Assembly: GCF_021130785.1 (NCBI RefSeq)
Contig: NC_060211.1
Coordinates: forward strand, 27,389,001-27,453,000
Source of the DNA: Homalodisca vitripennis
Lineage: Eukaryota; Arthropoda; Insecta; Hemiptera; Cicadellidae
DNA: 64,000 bases
Direction of reading: 5' to 3'
A program made the position numbers and the translations under genes. The notes beneath the pieces are model-generated. The model made no database searches. It was not told the origin of the DNA and worked only from the letters and a program-made list of their open reading frames with translations. Shown here piece after piece: positions 46,000-58,451 of this stretch (the stretch's first letter is position 1; each line of letters opens with the position of its first letter).

Positions 46000-47790
46000 C
46001 AGCGGTGTCAATTCTTCCAAATTTGGGCACGCCTCCCAGTTTGGAAAGCCAAAAACTCACCTGCTATTATAAAAACGCTTTGGAGACACCAAGAAGCGTT
46101 TTAGGCGTAGTCTTAAACGCCTTTGGCAGTTGGAGCATTCTTGAGTTGGATTGGGTCAGTCTGTTTGAGGAATTGAACACCCGCTTGTGAAGGCATGGCG
46201 TTTCATAAAACCACCGTTTCTTGTGTCTACCAGTTCGGTAGTTTTAGTTTGCTCTGCCACGTGGTCTCCATAACATGTGTAAACTGTCTTGTCCTCTGGT
46301 TAAGGTACATTTATTCACACAAAACATAGTTGTTTCCAATATGTAGAGACATGGCAGAGTCAACAGCTGCAATTTCTTGAAAACTTGCCTGCACGACTCT
46401 CTGAATTTGATTTTTAGCAATGATTCAAATTGCTTTTTTTTGGAGTCTGAAAACTCTTTGGAACTGAGTGTTAGCGCAAGCTCCCCAAAGGATCACTCCA
46501 TAGGCCAGGGTGGGGGTATATTTCAAGCCATAATACGCCGTAATCAGTACCTGACTCGGGCAGTATTTTGCTAAAGACCTCAGAACAAAGATACCTGAGC
46601 AATTTTGGCGCAAACATGATCAATGTGCACATTCCATGTCAGTCCTCGATCAAGGTAATTCCAAGGAATTTTGAAGAGTAGACTTCGTCCAGTGTGGAGT
46701 CAGCCATCAAGATGGCAGGTCCGCACTGGTTGCCCGCAGTGCGCAAAGAAAAATTTAAAACGTTGGTTTTTGAAGAGTTTATTGTGAGGTTGAGGCTGTT
46801 GAAGTATTGGGACCCAGTTGTTGATATCAACAAAAGCCTGTTGTTCCAAAACTTCGCTTGATCTTGCATTGAAAAAAAAGAGTCGTATCATCTGCAAACT
46901 GCACGTTCTTCCATGCAGAAGCGATGATTCTATGTCGTTGACATAAAGCAGGAAAAGCACAGGACTGAGGATAGACCCCTGGGGGACTCCATATGTTAAG
47001 GTCTATTGGTTTGGATGATTTATTTGATATCTGGACAACTTGGGATCTGTGGCTTAGAAATGAGCTAAGCCATTTAAAAGGCACGCCTCGAATGCCGTGG
47101 GACTCAAGTTTGTCGAGCAGTGTATTGTGTGTCAACGCAGTCGAATGCTTTGGACAGATCCAGGAACACACTCATTGTGTGGTTCCGACATTCAATCCCC
47201 TTCTACAATCATATCGACAAGACCAACGACTGCGTCGGTTGTCGATTTTACCCTTTCTGAACCCAAACTGTTCATTTGAGAGCTGATTGTATTTGTCCAA
47301 AAAGTGAAGCATTCGTATAAGAAAAAGCTTTTCAAAAATGTTGCTGAATACTGGCAAAATTGAGACAGGCCGGTAGTTATTTATAGAGGCTGGATCGTCT
47401 TTCTTTAAAATTGGAACCACTTTTGCAATTTTGAGGAGGAGAGGGGAACACTCCTGTTTGGAATGAATAATTTACTAATTCAGTTAAGGGTCTCACTAAA
47501 TGCTTGCAGCATTTTTTAATGAGCCATGGGGACATCAGATTAAGGTCGTTTGACTTTTTGGCTGGGAGCTGCTGGATATAATTAGGTGAAGCTCATCCTC
47601 AACAACAGGTGCCAACACCATTGATGCTGCTGGGCTTTGCCTTCGTGAGGGGCGTACTTTAGGGTCAGATGGCCGAGGACCTTGCCCGTCAGCAACGGAT
47701 GCGAAGAACTCGTTAAACCGACTGGCAATCTCAGTCTCATCCTCCACAAAGCCTATCCCCAACTTTAATTTTGATTTGTTTGTATGCATT
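46000..47790 (-). mobile_element. 5'-truncated jockey/CR1-like LINE (reverse transcriptase)
   Basis: Minus-strand frames give, in order, a pre-RT block (F-N-E-F-F-A-S-V-A-D at about 47705), K-K-D-D-P-A-S-I-N-N-Y-R-P-V-S-I-L-P (about 47405-47350), S-N-E-Q-F-G-F-R-K-G (about 47280), L-L-D-K-L-E-S-H-G-I-R-G (about 47115), G-V-P-Q-type and F-A-D-D-T-T-L-F-F (46895-46870), and a C-terminal tail with L-P-K-A-F-K at about 46110. Several frame breaks are present. The endonuclease is missing; sequence before 47790 is unrelated, as in 5'-truncated insertions. Confidence 0.85.
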
Positions 47791-48288
47791 TGTTTTATTG
47801 TTTATGATAATTTTGTACAACAACAAACAGCACTTAGCATTCACACATTTATCTCTTTCATTTTATCTATATCCACAATCACTCTACAAAACGAATCAAC
47901 TCCATAATCGCACAAGTTTGTCACAATCCATACGTAACGTAAAAAAAATGTTAAACAATACACTGTACAACTGATCTGCCAGCCTGTGACAAGCGAGAAA
48001 AAGAATAACAATTAAAAAAACAGGTTAGCCACACTCATGAAAATAAAATAACTTTGTTAGTTTTTGCATCTAAAAATTAGTAAGGAAGATCCCAACGATA
48101 TCTAGAGGAAATATGGCGAACTAAGAGAACATTAATTTTAATGTCAAATCCAGGCCACTTAACCAGCACATGACACGACATTCAATCCTGCTCGAACGAA
48201 ACCGTATCGCCTACCCTAACGAGTTAATAATACCACTTGCAAAAAAATAAGCCAACCTAATTTTAAAACTTATGTGAAAATCACTTAC

Positions 48289-48372
48289 CTTGCGTGTGTG
48301 TGGTACAACTGTTTCAGTACAGCGTTGGCTTCATCATATGCTTCAGAAAATTTTTCCAGAACCTCGGACATT
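48289..48372 (-). CDS. TRIM-like gene exon 5 (coiled coil)
   Basis: TTACAG acceptor and GTAAGTG donor. After one base the frame reads M-S-E-V-L-E-K-F-S-E-A-Y-D-E-A-N-A-V-L-K-Q-L, with heptad-like hydrophobics, and leaves two bases (AG). The previous exon ends in phase 0, so the junction does not match; a small unseen exon or a further one-base error must intervene. Confidence 0.65.
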
Positions 48373-50568
48373 CTGTAAGAAATTAAAACATTAAGTTATC
48401 TTCAATTGAGACATTTTCAATAATACTGGTTTTCATAAGAAATCAATTAAAATTAGAGATTTTAAAAATTATGTGGTTGGTTTATATTTACACAAATTAA
48501 AGTTACAAAAGAGAAAACAAATTTATCTGTGAGTACCTATAAATGAACATTTACAGGTGGTACTCATGCATTCCATGATAGAGTTCCATAATGCATTCCA
48601 GTGTAACAAATACAAGTACCTTTGTTTAAAACATATTACTCAATGTTAAAATAACCTCTGTATTAAAAATGATTCTGGTTTGTACTTCAACATAACAATT
48701 GTTTTACGATTTGAGGAAAGAACTTAAAACCTACCTATTAACAATACTCAATGCACAAAACCCCATACAACAATCCTAAACCTCTAAGTAATGAATTTCC
48801 TACGTTTCAAACATCCTTGTAACACATAGTTTTAGAAATTGTTTGGATTGTAGTAACTCAGAAGCACACTTAACAAGTAAACAATAAAATTTTTTCCTGC
48901 TCCCCTTCCTCCTCCAACCGTCAGTCTGTCAGTGTTATCTCCAACATTGAATGAACATTTATTGTTTTTATTGACAGTTCGAGTAAGTGATAGCCGACCC
49001 AAGTTTTACAATATGCAACAATTCGCCAATTCCACTGACATCAAGCCAAGACCACATCCACTATTTAAAGTGGGCACTTCCTCCATGACATAACTACAGA
49101 TACCTGTGTCTTTTACAAATGCTCCAGACCTCTAAATCCCAAATTCCAAGAGGCAATTCGGCCTGAACCACTAAACTACTGTTCACACTTCCAAAAAGTC
49201 ACGCCTTAGAACTCATCCACACTGATTTACTGTACAATGATCCTTCTATATCAAGTCAAAGATGTTTTAAAACCTACTTGAAACTTACACGCTTTTGATG
49301 TAACACTCATTTTAATGGTATGTGACCTAATAATTCTAACAAGTAACTTATAAACTGATCCAATTGCTGCAGAACACACTTTATAAATTACCTGTTGAAC
49401 TCAAAATGGATAAGTCAAAGTTCCCATTGTAAATTTTCATTTTGAACCTCTGTAATTTAGTGATGCGGAGATAAATTCCCAAGGAAATTTCAGTTTAAGG
49501 CGTTACAGATTTTTAAGACAGTCTAAAGCAGGGAGAAATTAACATTGCTAAAGAATACAATATTACTCCTTTCCACGTTACTGAGAGAAACTAAGCATTT
49601 AGAGAAAACCCGGATTAAGAATAAACTAACAAACCATAGTAATACGGCTAAAAAAGGTTAAACTCTGAGATTTTTGTACACAGAAGTTCTCATTTTGCTA
49701 TTAGAACACAATTGTAGCAAATATCATATACATTACATCTCAACCAGTTAAAAAAAATGTCCCACTATAACAAATTTTTGGTTATTTTTCTAGAAGATTA
49801 GTTACATGAAGAATGCACTATAGTACAAAATTACTTAACACTTTTAAAATTAATAAAATGTACAATTATGCATTTAACATTTTCTTGAAACGACCATTGA
49901 GACTATTACTATACATTTATTTGGAGTGTGAGGTTTTGCTTGACTAGGAATGACATTTAAAAGTAATAGGATAACTGTTCTAAGTTTGTAATTACCTTCT
50001 GTTCGACTTCAACACATGAATGTCCAAGGTGAGCTGAGAATACACAATCCTTGCAGCAGTACAGTTCGCAATCATTGCAGTAAATTTGAAGACATCGGTC
50101 TTTGTGCTCTTTACAAAAAGCATCTTTGTTTAGCTTTATAATTTCCTTTTATATCCACTTTTTCATGTTTCCGAAGAATCACTGAACTATCATGAATCTG
50201 AAAAAAGGACATTCACATAGCACAAGAATTAATTAACTTTTGTAAATGATAAGCAGACTACTTAAAACCACATACTAGCATTAGTGAATTTTTTCCAAAA
50301 CTTTAATTGACATAATAATGGCAATTAGTGTATTAATGAATCATCTAAAACTAAAATGGAAGTCTTCATGTTGAAAAAAATGCCATATATTTGTATAATT
50401 ACATTTTAATACTTTTTTTTGAAAACACAAGAAACAACAACATTTATTGTTGAAAAAAAAAAAAATTAAATTTACATTTTTTAATTAAAAAAGTGTATTT
50501 ATAAAATTTATAAATGTTTTGAACCATTATACCTTAGTTTATTTGTTGAAGAGAATAACCTTTTTCTG

Positions 50569-50616
<48 letters not shown>

Positions 50617-53600
50617 TACATTTCTTCAGATAAATATAAATTGTATAAATATTTATAAAAAATATGACAGAAAAAGAAAGTAGGAAATCTAACAAGAAAA
50701 CAAACATCGCAAAAAATACAATAGATCAGCAGCTGATGGTCCATGACATGACGTGTGTGAATAAGTGGAGGAAAAATAAATTTATCTTAAATTAAGACCC
50801 CTTGGATGTCTTGTCTGAAGTACCAATTGGTGTGCAGTTTCACTTTTTTTCAATTTCAATCTATTAAGGTTTTCGTTTGAATTTTCAGGGATCTTATTTT
50901 TACCTTTGATGGTGTAACAATTTTCTAATTTATTTTGTTTATGGACATTGATAGCGTGACTGGCTAAAGGTTTTTCTATGTCGCTATGGACAATGTCAAA
51001 TCGATGACCAGTTACTCGTATACGTAAAGGATTCGATGTTTGGCCGACATATTGTTTATCACAAAAGTTACAGTTAAATTGATAAATAAGGTTTTTAATG
51101 TCACAGTTGATAGTTCCTTTGATAGATACAAAAGTTATATTACTTTTGAAAATTGTACTTGTAGACATGATCTTACAAGTTCCACAACGAGGCTGATGGC
51201 AAGGTTTAAGACCAAAGTACTGTGATTACTTATTTACCTTTTTTATACGATCAGTACAGACCAAAATCTGTTTAATGTTGGTTGGCTCTTTGAATAAAAC
51301 TATTGGAGATTTTTAAAATACGTCTTTAGTTTCTTGAGAATTTTGAAGTAGGTTAAATGCTGACTCATGATTGAGTTGATTTTGTGAAGGCCAGAATAAA
51401 ATTTGTTTATGAATTTTGGATCGTTTTGGGCAAAAGGATTATTATTTTTGTTTGTTGGTTGATTCAAATTGTTCTTGATGACTTTATAGGGATATCCTAA
51501 TTTTCAAAAAACCACAAGTTAATTTATTGATATAATTAATAAAATCGTCCTCATTACTGCAAAGATTTTTCGCACAAATAGAAAGACTCTTCGGAATACT
51601 TTTTTCACGAAAGTGGGGTGACAACTGTTGTAATTCAAATACTGCAAAGTATTTTTTCACTGACCAACTGGCAGCAGGTTCACATATTACTTTGGACACA
51701 ACTGTCCTGTCTAACCCTTATTAATATAGAGTCTGCAGGTTAACAAACTTGAGCGACTTACCCGAGTGAAACAACGGGTGCAGAAATGGACATCGCACTG
51801 TAGGCAAGAGCAGTCAGCAGCTCTCTCGCCACACTCTCCACATAACACTGCAAAACAGAACACATTGTTTCAAAGTATTCTAGCACAAATTCCTGAAGTG
51901 ATTGGTAGCGGAATTTTACAAAAGTGAATATGCTAATCTCCGAACACTTTTATAAAAATTCTTGTATAGAAATGGCAACTATGTAGAAACTGAGTGCAAC
52001 TCTTAAGTTTCAAAATTATTGAAATTTCATCATATATTTGGTCTAGGTAGGATTAAGGACAAATTGTTAAGATGTAAGTATTATCATGTGAATGAACTAA
52101 TGTTACAATTTTTTATTTATATTTTTATATTATTAATATTAGTAGTTAGTTTTCTTTGTGCCTTGTAAATATTAGGGAATAAAGTGGTTTGACTATGACT
52201 ATACATAATGTTAAGGAATTAAATCCTGCTGCTTCTGCCTACTTTTGAAAATCATTGTAACCTTGTTTTCAATATATTTAAGGAATTCACTGATTCCACA
52301 GACTTCCGGCCAAGATCACTTCCACTATTTACAGTGGGCACTTAACCACAGATACCAATGTCACTTACAAATGCATCAGACAACAAAAACCCTCTCATCC
52401 ACAGATAACGATCCTTATATAGTTGTGCCTCCTTTCCTATGCACAACTGTGATAATAAAGTAAAATATCTTTAAAAATCATGTTAAAACTCATAAACTTA
52501 TGATAGAAAAATCATTTAAAAAGGACTATGACCAGTAATAATTCTAACCGGTAAATTATGAACGATCCCTATCAGTGCACACTTAAGAAGTTACCTTATA
52601 AAACTGAAATGGTCAAAGCAAATCAGTCAAAACTTCCAGATTAATTTTGATGTTAAACCTCCATAATTCAGTCATACTTAGAATGAATAATATTTAATAA
52701 TGAGTACTTAATTAGTTTCCGAGAATAATATTTGTTCAATATAGATTCGGGAAGCAGAATATTGACCCTTACACTGCCCATCTAATAAGATACTATAGGA
52801 AAGAGATGTCATGAATTCATAACCAGAATGGCAGTGGAAAGGAAATCCCTGTATATGTTATCATTGAAATGTCTGCATGGTGATACTTTGTAGAAGCAGT
52901 TTATCAACCTTACACAAAAGAGACTAACTGAGATTTTAATAAAACATTTCTGTTTGTTATTCAACTTGTTTTGCCTGTAGTAATCCATAAAAACAAAATA
53001 ACAAACCATTGGCTCTTTTCTACTGTTAAATTTTAAACAATACTATTTTTAAAATTTCTGCAATTTAGGCTTATCTGGATTTTACTTTATATGAATCATC
53101 ACTTCCTATTCCAAATTAATCCAGATGAACAAGGTTCACTGTATTTTGTACTATTTTGTGCTTGACTAATGTAGAATAAGTTATTTATCCTTTTTTAAAT
53201 ACTAGAGATCAATCATGATAAATTATTTAAAATAATCAAATCAGAAGTTTTTATTATAAAATGTTATTGCTTAACTATTCCCATCACAATATGGGAATTC
53301 TAAACACAAACTGATTTCATACAAACAAATCCAATTAAAAATGTTCTAAGGAATATTATAGGAAGTGTACTCTGCAATTTTCTAGTAAAGTTTTGGCAGT
53401 TGTTAAATGTGAAAATTTGAATCAAGCTTTCATTAAAATTTTCATCAAATAGTAGTCATAATAAGTTATAGTTGAATGAAAATCAAATTTATAACTGAGC
53501 AACAAAACCTACTAACTTATTTAACGTAGCTAAAGCACAAGTTTTATTTGTACTGAACTGCGAGACATGTATAATTTACAAAACATTAAATCATGATGAA

Positions 53601-56600
53601 TTAACATTTGAACACTATTGTTATGATAATGTCCACATTTTTTATGAACTTTGACAAACATAGAGATTGAAAGTGAGTTTGAGAAGCACAAAGCATATAA
53701 ACTATTTACAATTACAATACTCATATGACTTGTTCCCTGTGCTTTCAGTTGTACATGTCAGATGTTCATTTGCAGACAACGTGTTGTAACTGCATTGACA
53801 CTATTTGACTTAAATTATTTAACATTGTTTGTTATAGTTATTGTACTGATGTACTGTTGTATTGTTACTGTACTGATGTACTGTTGTATTGTTACTGTAC
53901 TGATGTACTGTTGTATAATCTACGACCTTCTATTATTAGTTCTATATCTGTCAGAGCCAAATTAGCTCATCTTCTCTGTCTTTAGTTGTGAGAGCTGTCT
54001 GTACTTCGTTTATTTACATTCTTGCTGGTATTGGTTGATTGATACCGGGGGCTACTTAACTTTATTCTGACAAATATGAATGGAAAAGTAATTTTTATGG
54101 TTGAAACTAATGGATGAACCACATTTATGTTACTGTACATCAACAAAAATGGTTAAAATTACAAATTAATTTTCAAGTTAATGTTTCAGTTGTCGCAAAA
54201 ATGAAAGAATTTCTTGTGTGTTCAACTAAAATTGTTAGTGCTGATAAAGAAAAACACAAAAATCCTACTAAATTTGAAGCTGTATTTTTTCTCAACAGTG
54301 AGTGAACTTTTTTTAAACAAAACAGATATATTCTAATACAAATTCAAAAGATTCCTTATTTTGTCGTTAAGCATATAAAATGCAATAGACAGGCTTCCTT
54401 GATACTTAAGTGGGCCGGGAAATGGACTACTGTGCATGATTAAACAAGCTGACATCTTGAAATCATCAACATCTACTGTTCAACTCCAACAATAATCTGT
54501 AATGTGATGTTTAAAACCCCTTTGACTCCACATCTTTTCAACGTCAGCCAGTAGCTGTTGAACCTAGTAATGAGTTTTCATCTTATCGAAACAAAAAACA
54601 TACACACAGGGAAGAATAACTTATGAGTCTGTATCAACAAGATTTTTAATGTACTTAAACAACAAGAAATAGAAAAAATATATATAAATAATTTAGAAAA
54701 ACTTAATACAAATCAAACCAAAGCTAGGTACCATGCAAGAGGTACAAACACGGCTTCCCTCCAACCTCATGAGTATGAAAAAATTAAGGTTGAACTTTTT
54801 GGTGATAGCCAAGAGAAGCAGCTCCCAGAGCTTGTGGGTTTCTTTAAGTGGATTAGTTAGATCTAGTGCTGACACTGGATATTTTATTTATTATAAATTT
54901 CACGATGCCTTTATTTTGTATGAATAGAGCTAATGTTCCTATCTTCAACCAATTTGGCTATAGATGAAAGCTTTTTCAACGATCTACGATTTTTTACGGC
55001 TTTTGATTTGTTATAGTAGAAAGATGTTGGATTAATCTACACTAAAGTTTGATTTAATAAATAGTTATATTAAAAACGAAACATAAATAATAATTAGAAC
55101 ATATTATTTTGCAATACTTTATTTTACTCCTTAATAAAAAAAAAGCTGATTTTATCATATTACTAGTACAGTGTTAAGCTTCAAACACTTTTGCAACCTT
55201 GAATTTCATCTTAGAAATTTTTAGTGATGTCTCATTTAGAAGGTGAGATTAATAAATTTTTTTTAGTTTTTTCAATATTATTATTGATTATTCAGAAAAA
55301 GTATTTTTCAAGCTTGTTTTACTTAATATCCCATAACTACATGACCAAATATAAAAGTTATTGAAATTTAAAAGATAAAACTCAAGAGGCATTGTTCGTA
55401 TGAAATGACAATTAAAATGAATCAGTTTTAACATGGCTACAGGAGTATTTAAACAACTTAAAGGTACCTGTTTCAGAATTCATTTGTTTTTTCTGACTGT
55501 AGAACCCAATGAGTTGATCTTTCGGCTTATGTTTTCCACTTCGTTTCAATGCGACTTGTCCAACAGAATATATATTTAGTGGAAATTCTTCACGGAGTTC
55601 TTCTTGGTTTCTGCTGCAAAGTCATGAATGAAAAAACCAATTGTACTGCACGTACAAACACTATAAATGCAATATTTATACACACTGCAATAATCTTCTA
55701 TTCAAATTCAACATAAAACTAAATAAAAGTAGACGTTTTAAATTTGTAGGTCAAATAGTAATGTATTAGTTGAAACGAGTAGATTAAGAAATAAGGATCT
55801 GACTTTATAACCTTGTTATGCAAGAACATACGTTAAATACATAATACACGGTACGGCATAAATATACTAATAAAAATTTTTGGCAGCTTCATTAGGAATC
55901 TTATTTTACATGCACTTATAACATAACATTCAGCTGACTCCACAAATAAATATTTACATTATATTTATTTCAATTAATATTAAAGTACTGTATGGTGTAA
56001 ATATGCAAATACAAAAATTTGGAAATATTTCAGCCAGCATGAAAAATTAGATATGACTAAAGTTCAATTTTTGAATAAATAGAGAAGAAAGAAGACTGGA
56101 ATTTTTAATAGCACCTTATTCTTTGTTTCTAAGTTTTTTTATTCCTGTTTATGTGTAGTGTTTCCCGAGCATTTAAGTTCATTGGTTTAGCTACTTCTTT
56201 TATTAGTTTTAGATTTTTAATTGATATTTTTGTCCTGATCCAATCCAGTGCTTGACTACAGCAGATTTTTCAACTTTTCCATATTTTGTATGAGATAAAT
56301 GCTCCTGGAATCATGTTTTCATCATTCTTCTTGTTTGTCCAATATAAATTTTGTCACAGTCATCGCATCCAATTTCATACATTTTTTATTTATTATCATT
56401 TGAAATTTTATATTTCGGGTTTCCTAAAATTTGGGATAGTTTGTTGCTTGTTCTGTGAGTGACAGTTTTATTTGTATGTTTGGACGTAATACTGAATACT
56501 ACGAACAAAGTTGACACCTTTTATTTTAAAGTTTGTTATTGAGAATATGAAAGTATAGTAGGATTTTGGACATTTGCCATTGTTATATCCTACAAAAAAA

Positions 56601-58451
56601 TATAACACGATGATTCGATGACTGAAATCTACGCTTGTGTTCAGATGCAGAAAAATAAATTTATACCCTAATGAAGCTTGAACATTGGCAAGGAAATCAA
56701 AGCTGGCATTTCTTCTTATGTGGCTGCACATCATCTGAACAGCATTTGTCTTTCTTTTCTCTTTATTAGTTCAGGTGTGACGTGTTTGTTTGTGATTTTG
56801 GCTCCTGTGCAGTAACATCGCTTGGATTCTATTCTCCCCAATCTGGACTTCATGTTGTTAGTCTATTAGGTATCATATATATCTATGAGTGGCAGTCCAG
56901 TGCTGCACTTTTTAATTCATTAATGTATTAGGTATTTTTATGCCTGAAGAAGAGGGTACATTTCAATCTTCAAAAATTAGCGTTAAACTTTTTTTGTAAC
57001 ATGTAACAATGGCAAATGTCCAAAATCTTACAATCCTTCAACTAATTCCTTCAAAAATTAATGTGAAAATGTAATTAAATATATGTAGAAAAGCATTTGA
57101 CTGATTAATATTACAGAAATTGTTAAAACAATGTAGTTGATTATTTGTTTCCTGTATGATTTTACAAAATAATGTATATTCCAAAATACTGCAGTTTCTG
57201 ATAAAAAAAGAGGTTCTATCAAGACAGTCTCATGAGAGTTTAACTTTTAAAAGCAATGAATAAAAATGTGAATCCCTAATCTTTTCTGTTTAAGCCTAAA
57301 ATACAAATCAATATTAAATATCAGTGATAACAACACTGACTTAATGACAGTGTATGGTGAAATTTTAACGTACGGAAATCAAGATGGTAGGATTTATTTG
57401 AATGGTTCTTAAAACAAACACAAATTGATGTGCTCAACACAATATTATAAAATATGGTAAGGATCCCATCATTAGATCAATTAGGTCTGCCTTTCAATTG
57501 TTAATACCCATAGAAAGTTTATTTATGTTAATAAAAAACTTTCTGTAGTTCTAAGATGAATCCCTGAGGCACACCATGACCACAGATTTTACTTTACAGA
57601 AGGCATGTTTTAATCCTTTGTTGGTCCTCTTACCTGAAATATCCAATACTTATGTTAGTGCAGATTCCAGTTCTTATCTTGGTTTTCACACTTTCAAATA
57701 ATATTATCCACACAATATCATTTCACTTCGTTCTTTATTTGATTGTTGAGTTCCCTGCATTTTTCACCATCAACAGCGAAAAATGTTATAAACTGTTCTT
57801 AACTTATATAATTTTAAACAAAATGCAATGAAGCAGACAAACACAACTTAAAAATCTTTATTTCAAGAAACTTAATTGCTACTATTTTCCCCAACAGTAT
57901 TTACAGAAGTTATGTTCTCATAGTCAATGAAGAAAGAGACAGAAAGGTGGTACATAGATGAGATAGCATGCAAGATAGTCAAGTACTTGATGCATGTCAA
58001 AATCCATTAATTGAAAATTGTAGATCTATGAAATAAACATAGTACAGGGAAAATATGTAGGAATTAACAGGATAACAATGACATAGCCTACCTATTTACT
58101 AACCTACTTACTAATGATAGGCTATATTTTTTAAAAAGCAGACATGTTTGTGCAAGAGAAATGCGAAAGAAACACATAACAAACCTAGATAGAGTAGCCA
58201 TCACCAAGCAAGCCGTTTGTCTCAAACCATATTGAGGGAAAAGAAAGGCGGGAAGAGAAGACAAAGGATCCAGGAATATGTCCCAATTACGGTAAACTGG
58301 ACTTACAACTTATTGGCTTCAGAGACTTGAGAGCAGATCGTACATGTGACTGAGGTACTGCCACGTGTGACAGACCTCATACAGCCCTCACACACAGAGT
58401 GACCACATTTCAACAGTAACGGGCATTTCCCTCCAATTGGGTTTGTGGGAT
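48289..58451 (-). CDS. RING/B-box (TRIM-like) E3 ubiquitin ligase, partial gene
   Basis: Five minus-strand exons: 58451-58307, 55613-55468, 51847-51762, 50197-49996 and 48372-48289. The first four join in phase. They encode the second half of a RING (L-K-C-G-H-S-V-C-E-G-C-M, later C-T-I-C), a linker, a first zinc box (L-C-G-E-C-G to H-F-C-T-R-C), a B-box2 (F-C-K-E-H-K-D-R-C to L-Y-C-C-K-D-C) and the start of a coiled coil. TRIM-type E3s use the RING to recruit an E2 and the coiled coil to dimerise. The exon with the first RING C-x2-C and the C-terminal domain are not found, so no family name is given. Two Penelope-like remnants lie in its introns. Confidence 0.8.
48960..49460. repeat. Old dispersed repeat, copy 1
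   Basis: Blocks CACTATTTAAAGTGGGCACTT, ACAGATACC and TTTACAAATGC recur in the same order at 52280-52690 with much divergence. Non-coding, in a TRIM-like gene intron. Confidence 0.5.
49996..50197 (-). CDS. TRIM-like gene exon 4 (B-box2), with one-base frame change
   Basis: TTTTTTCAG acceptor and GTAATT donor. It opens I-H-D-S-S-V-I-L-R-K-H-E-K-V-D-I-K in phase 0. One base must be skipped in the AAAAGG run (about 50147-50153) to read E-I-I-K-L-N-K-D-A-F-C-K-E-H-K-D-R and the zinc-binding set C-x2-H ... C-N-D-C ... C-K-D-C ... H-L-G-H. Without the skip the frame stops at TAA after F-L. Length 202 equals 201 plus one, in line with a single insertion. Confidence 0.8.
50573..50613. repeat. (TA)n microsatellite
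   Basis: About 40 bases of pure TA in an intron of the TRIM-like gene. Confidence 0.9.
50770..51725 (-). mobile_element. Penelope-like element, 3' part with GIY-YIG domain
   Basis: Minus-strand frames give a late RT/linker part (51699-51484, N-Y-I-N-K-L-T-C-G-F), a C-x-P-R-C-G-T-C-K block at about 51195, and at 51168-50782 a 128-codon open frame with L-I-Y-Q-F-N-C-N-F-C-D-K-Q-Y-V-G-Q-T, the GIY-YIG nuclease of Penelope-like elements, and a R-I-R-V-T-G-H-R core. Penelope elements combine RT and GIY-YIG. The RT core is missing and stops break the linker. It sits in a TRIM-like gene intron in the same orientation. Confidence 0.8.
51762..51847 (-). CDS. TRIM-like gene exon 3 (first zinc box)
   Basis: TTTTGCAG acceptor and GTAAGTC donor. 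TG completes a codon with the G left by exon 2, giving V, then L-C-G-E-C-G-E-R-A-A-D-C-S-C-L-Q-C-D-V-H-F-C-T-R-C-F-T-R. Paired Cys at regular spacing fits a B-box1-type zinc site. Ends in phase 0. Confidence 0.85.
52280..52690. repeat. Old dispersed repeat, copy 2
   Basis: Diverged direct copy of 48960-49460. The end of another retroposon may lie just before it, at 52180-52205 (GGAATAAAGTGGTTTGACTA). Confidence 0.45.
53844..53914. repeat. Short tandem repeat, about 29-bp unit, 2.5 copies
   Basis: CTGATGTACTGTTGTATTGTTA units at about 53848, 53875 and 53902. The period is near 27-29 bases. Confidence 0.8.
55468..55613 (-). CDS. TRIM-like gene exon 2 (linker), NAGNAG acceptor
   Basis: The 3' splice site is TTTGCAGCAG, so splicing after either CAG is possible. 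Both keep the frame (exon end at 55613 or 55610) and differ by one residue. It reads R-N-Q-E-E-L-R-E-E-F-P-L-N-I-Y-S-V-G-Q-V-A-L-K-R, then a Lys/Gln-rich stretch ending N-S-E-T. The donor is GTACCT; one base (G) is left over. No known domain. Confidence 0.8.
56000..56440 (-). mobile_element. Penelope-like element remnant (GIY-YIG)
   Basis: On the minus strand at 56380-56290 the frame reads Y-E-I-G-C-D-D-C-D-K-I-Y-I-G-Q-T-R-R-M-M-K-T, then a stop in place of Arg, F-Q-E-H-L-S-H-T and later V-V-K-H-W-I. This is a GIY-YIG nuclease of the classic Penelope type, different in detail from that at 50770. Decayed, in the intron between TRIM-like exons 1 and 2. Confidence 0.75.
56556..57032. repeat. Inverted-repeat element of the GACATTTGCC family
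   Basis: 56565-56606 (GGACATTTGCCATTGTTATA) is mirrored at 56988-57030. A CTGAAGAAGAGG...CTTCAAAAA version of the stem-GAAAC motif lies at 56942-56975, more decayed than at 2996 or 17297. It lies directly next to the Penelope-like remnant at 56000-56440, which supports a Penelope origin for the family. Confidence 0.55.
58307..58451 (-). CDS. TRIM-like gene exon 1 seen (RING, second half)
   Basis: AACTTCAG acceptor and GTAAGT donor (58306-58301). Entering with two bases it reads P-T-N-P-I-G-G-K-C-P-L-L-L-K-C-G-H-S-V-C-E-G-C-M-R-S-V, then C-T-I-C. This covers the C-x-H-x3-C-x2-C ... C-x2-C part of a RING. The first C-x2-C pair must lie in an exon above 58451 that I could not find. It leaves TT, completed by the next exon. 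Confidence 0.85.
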
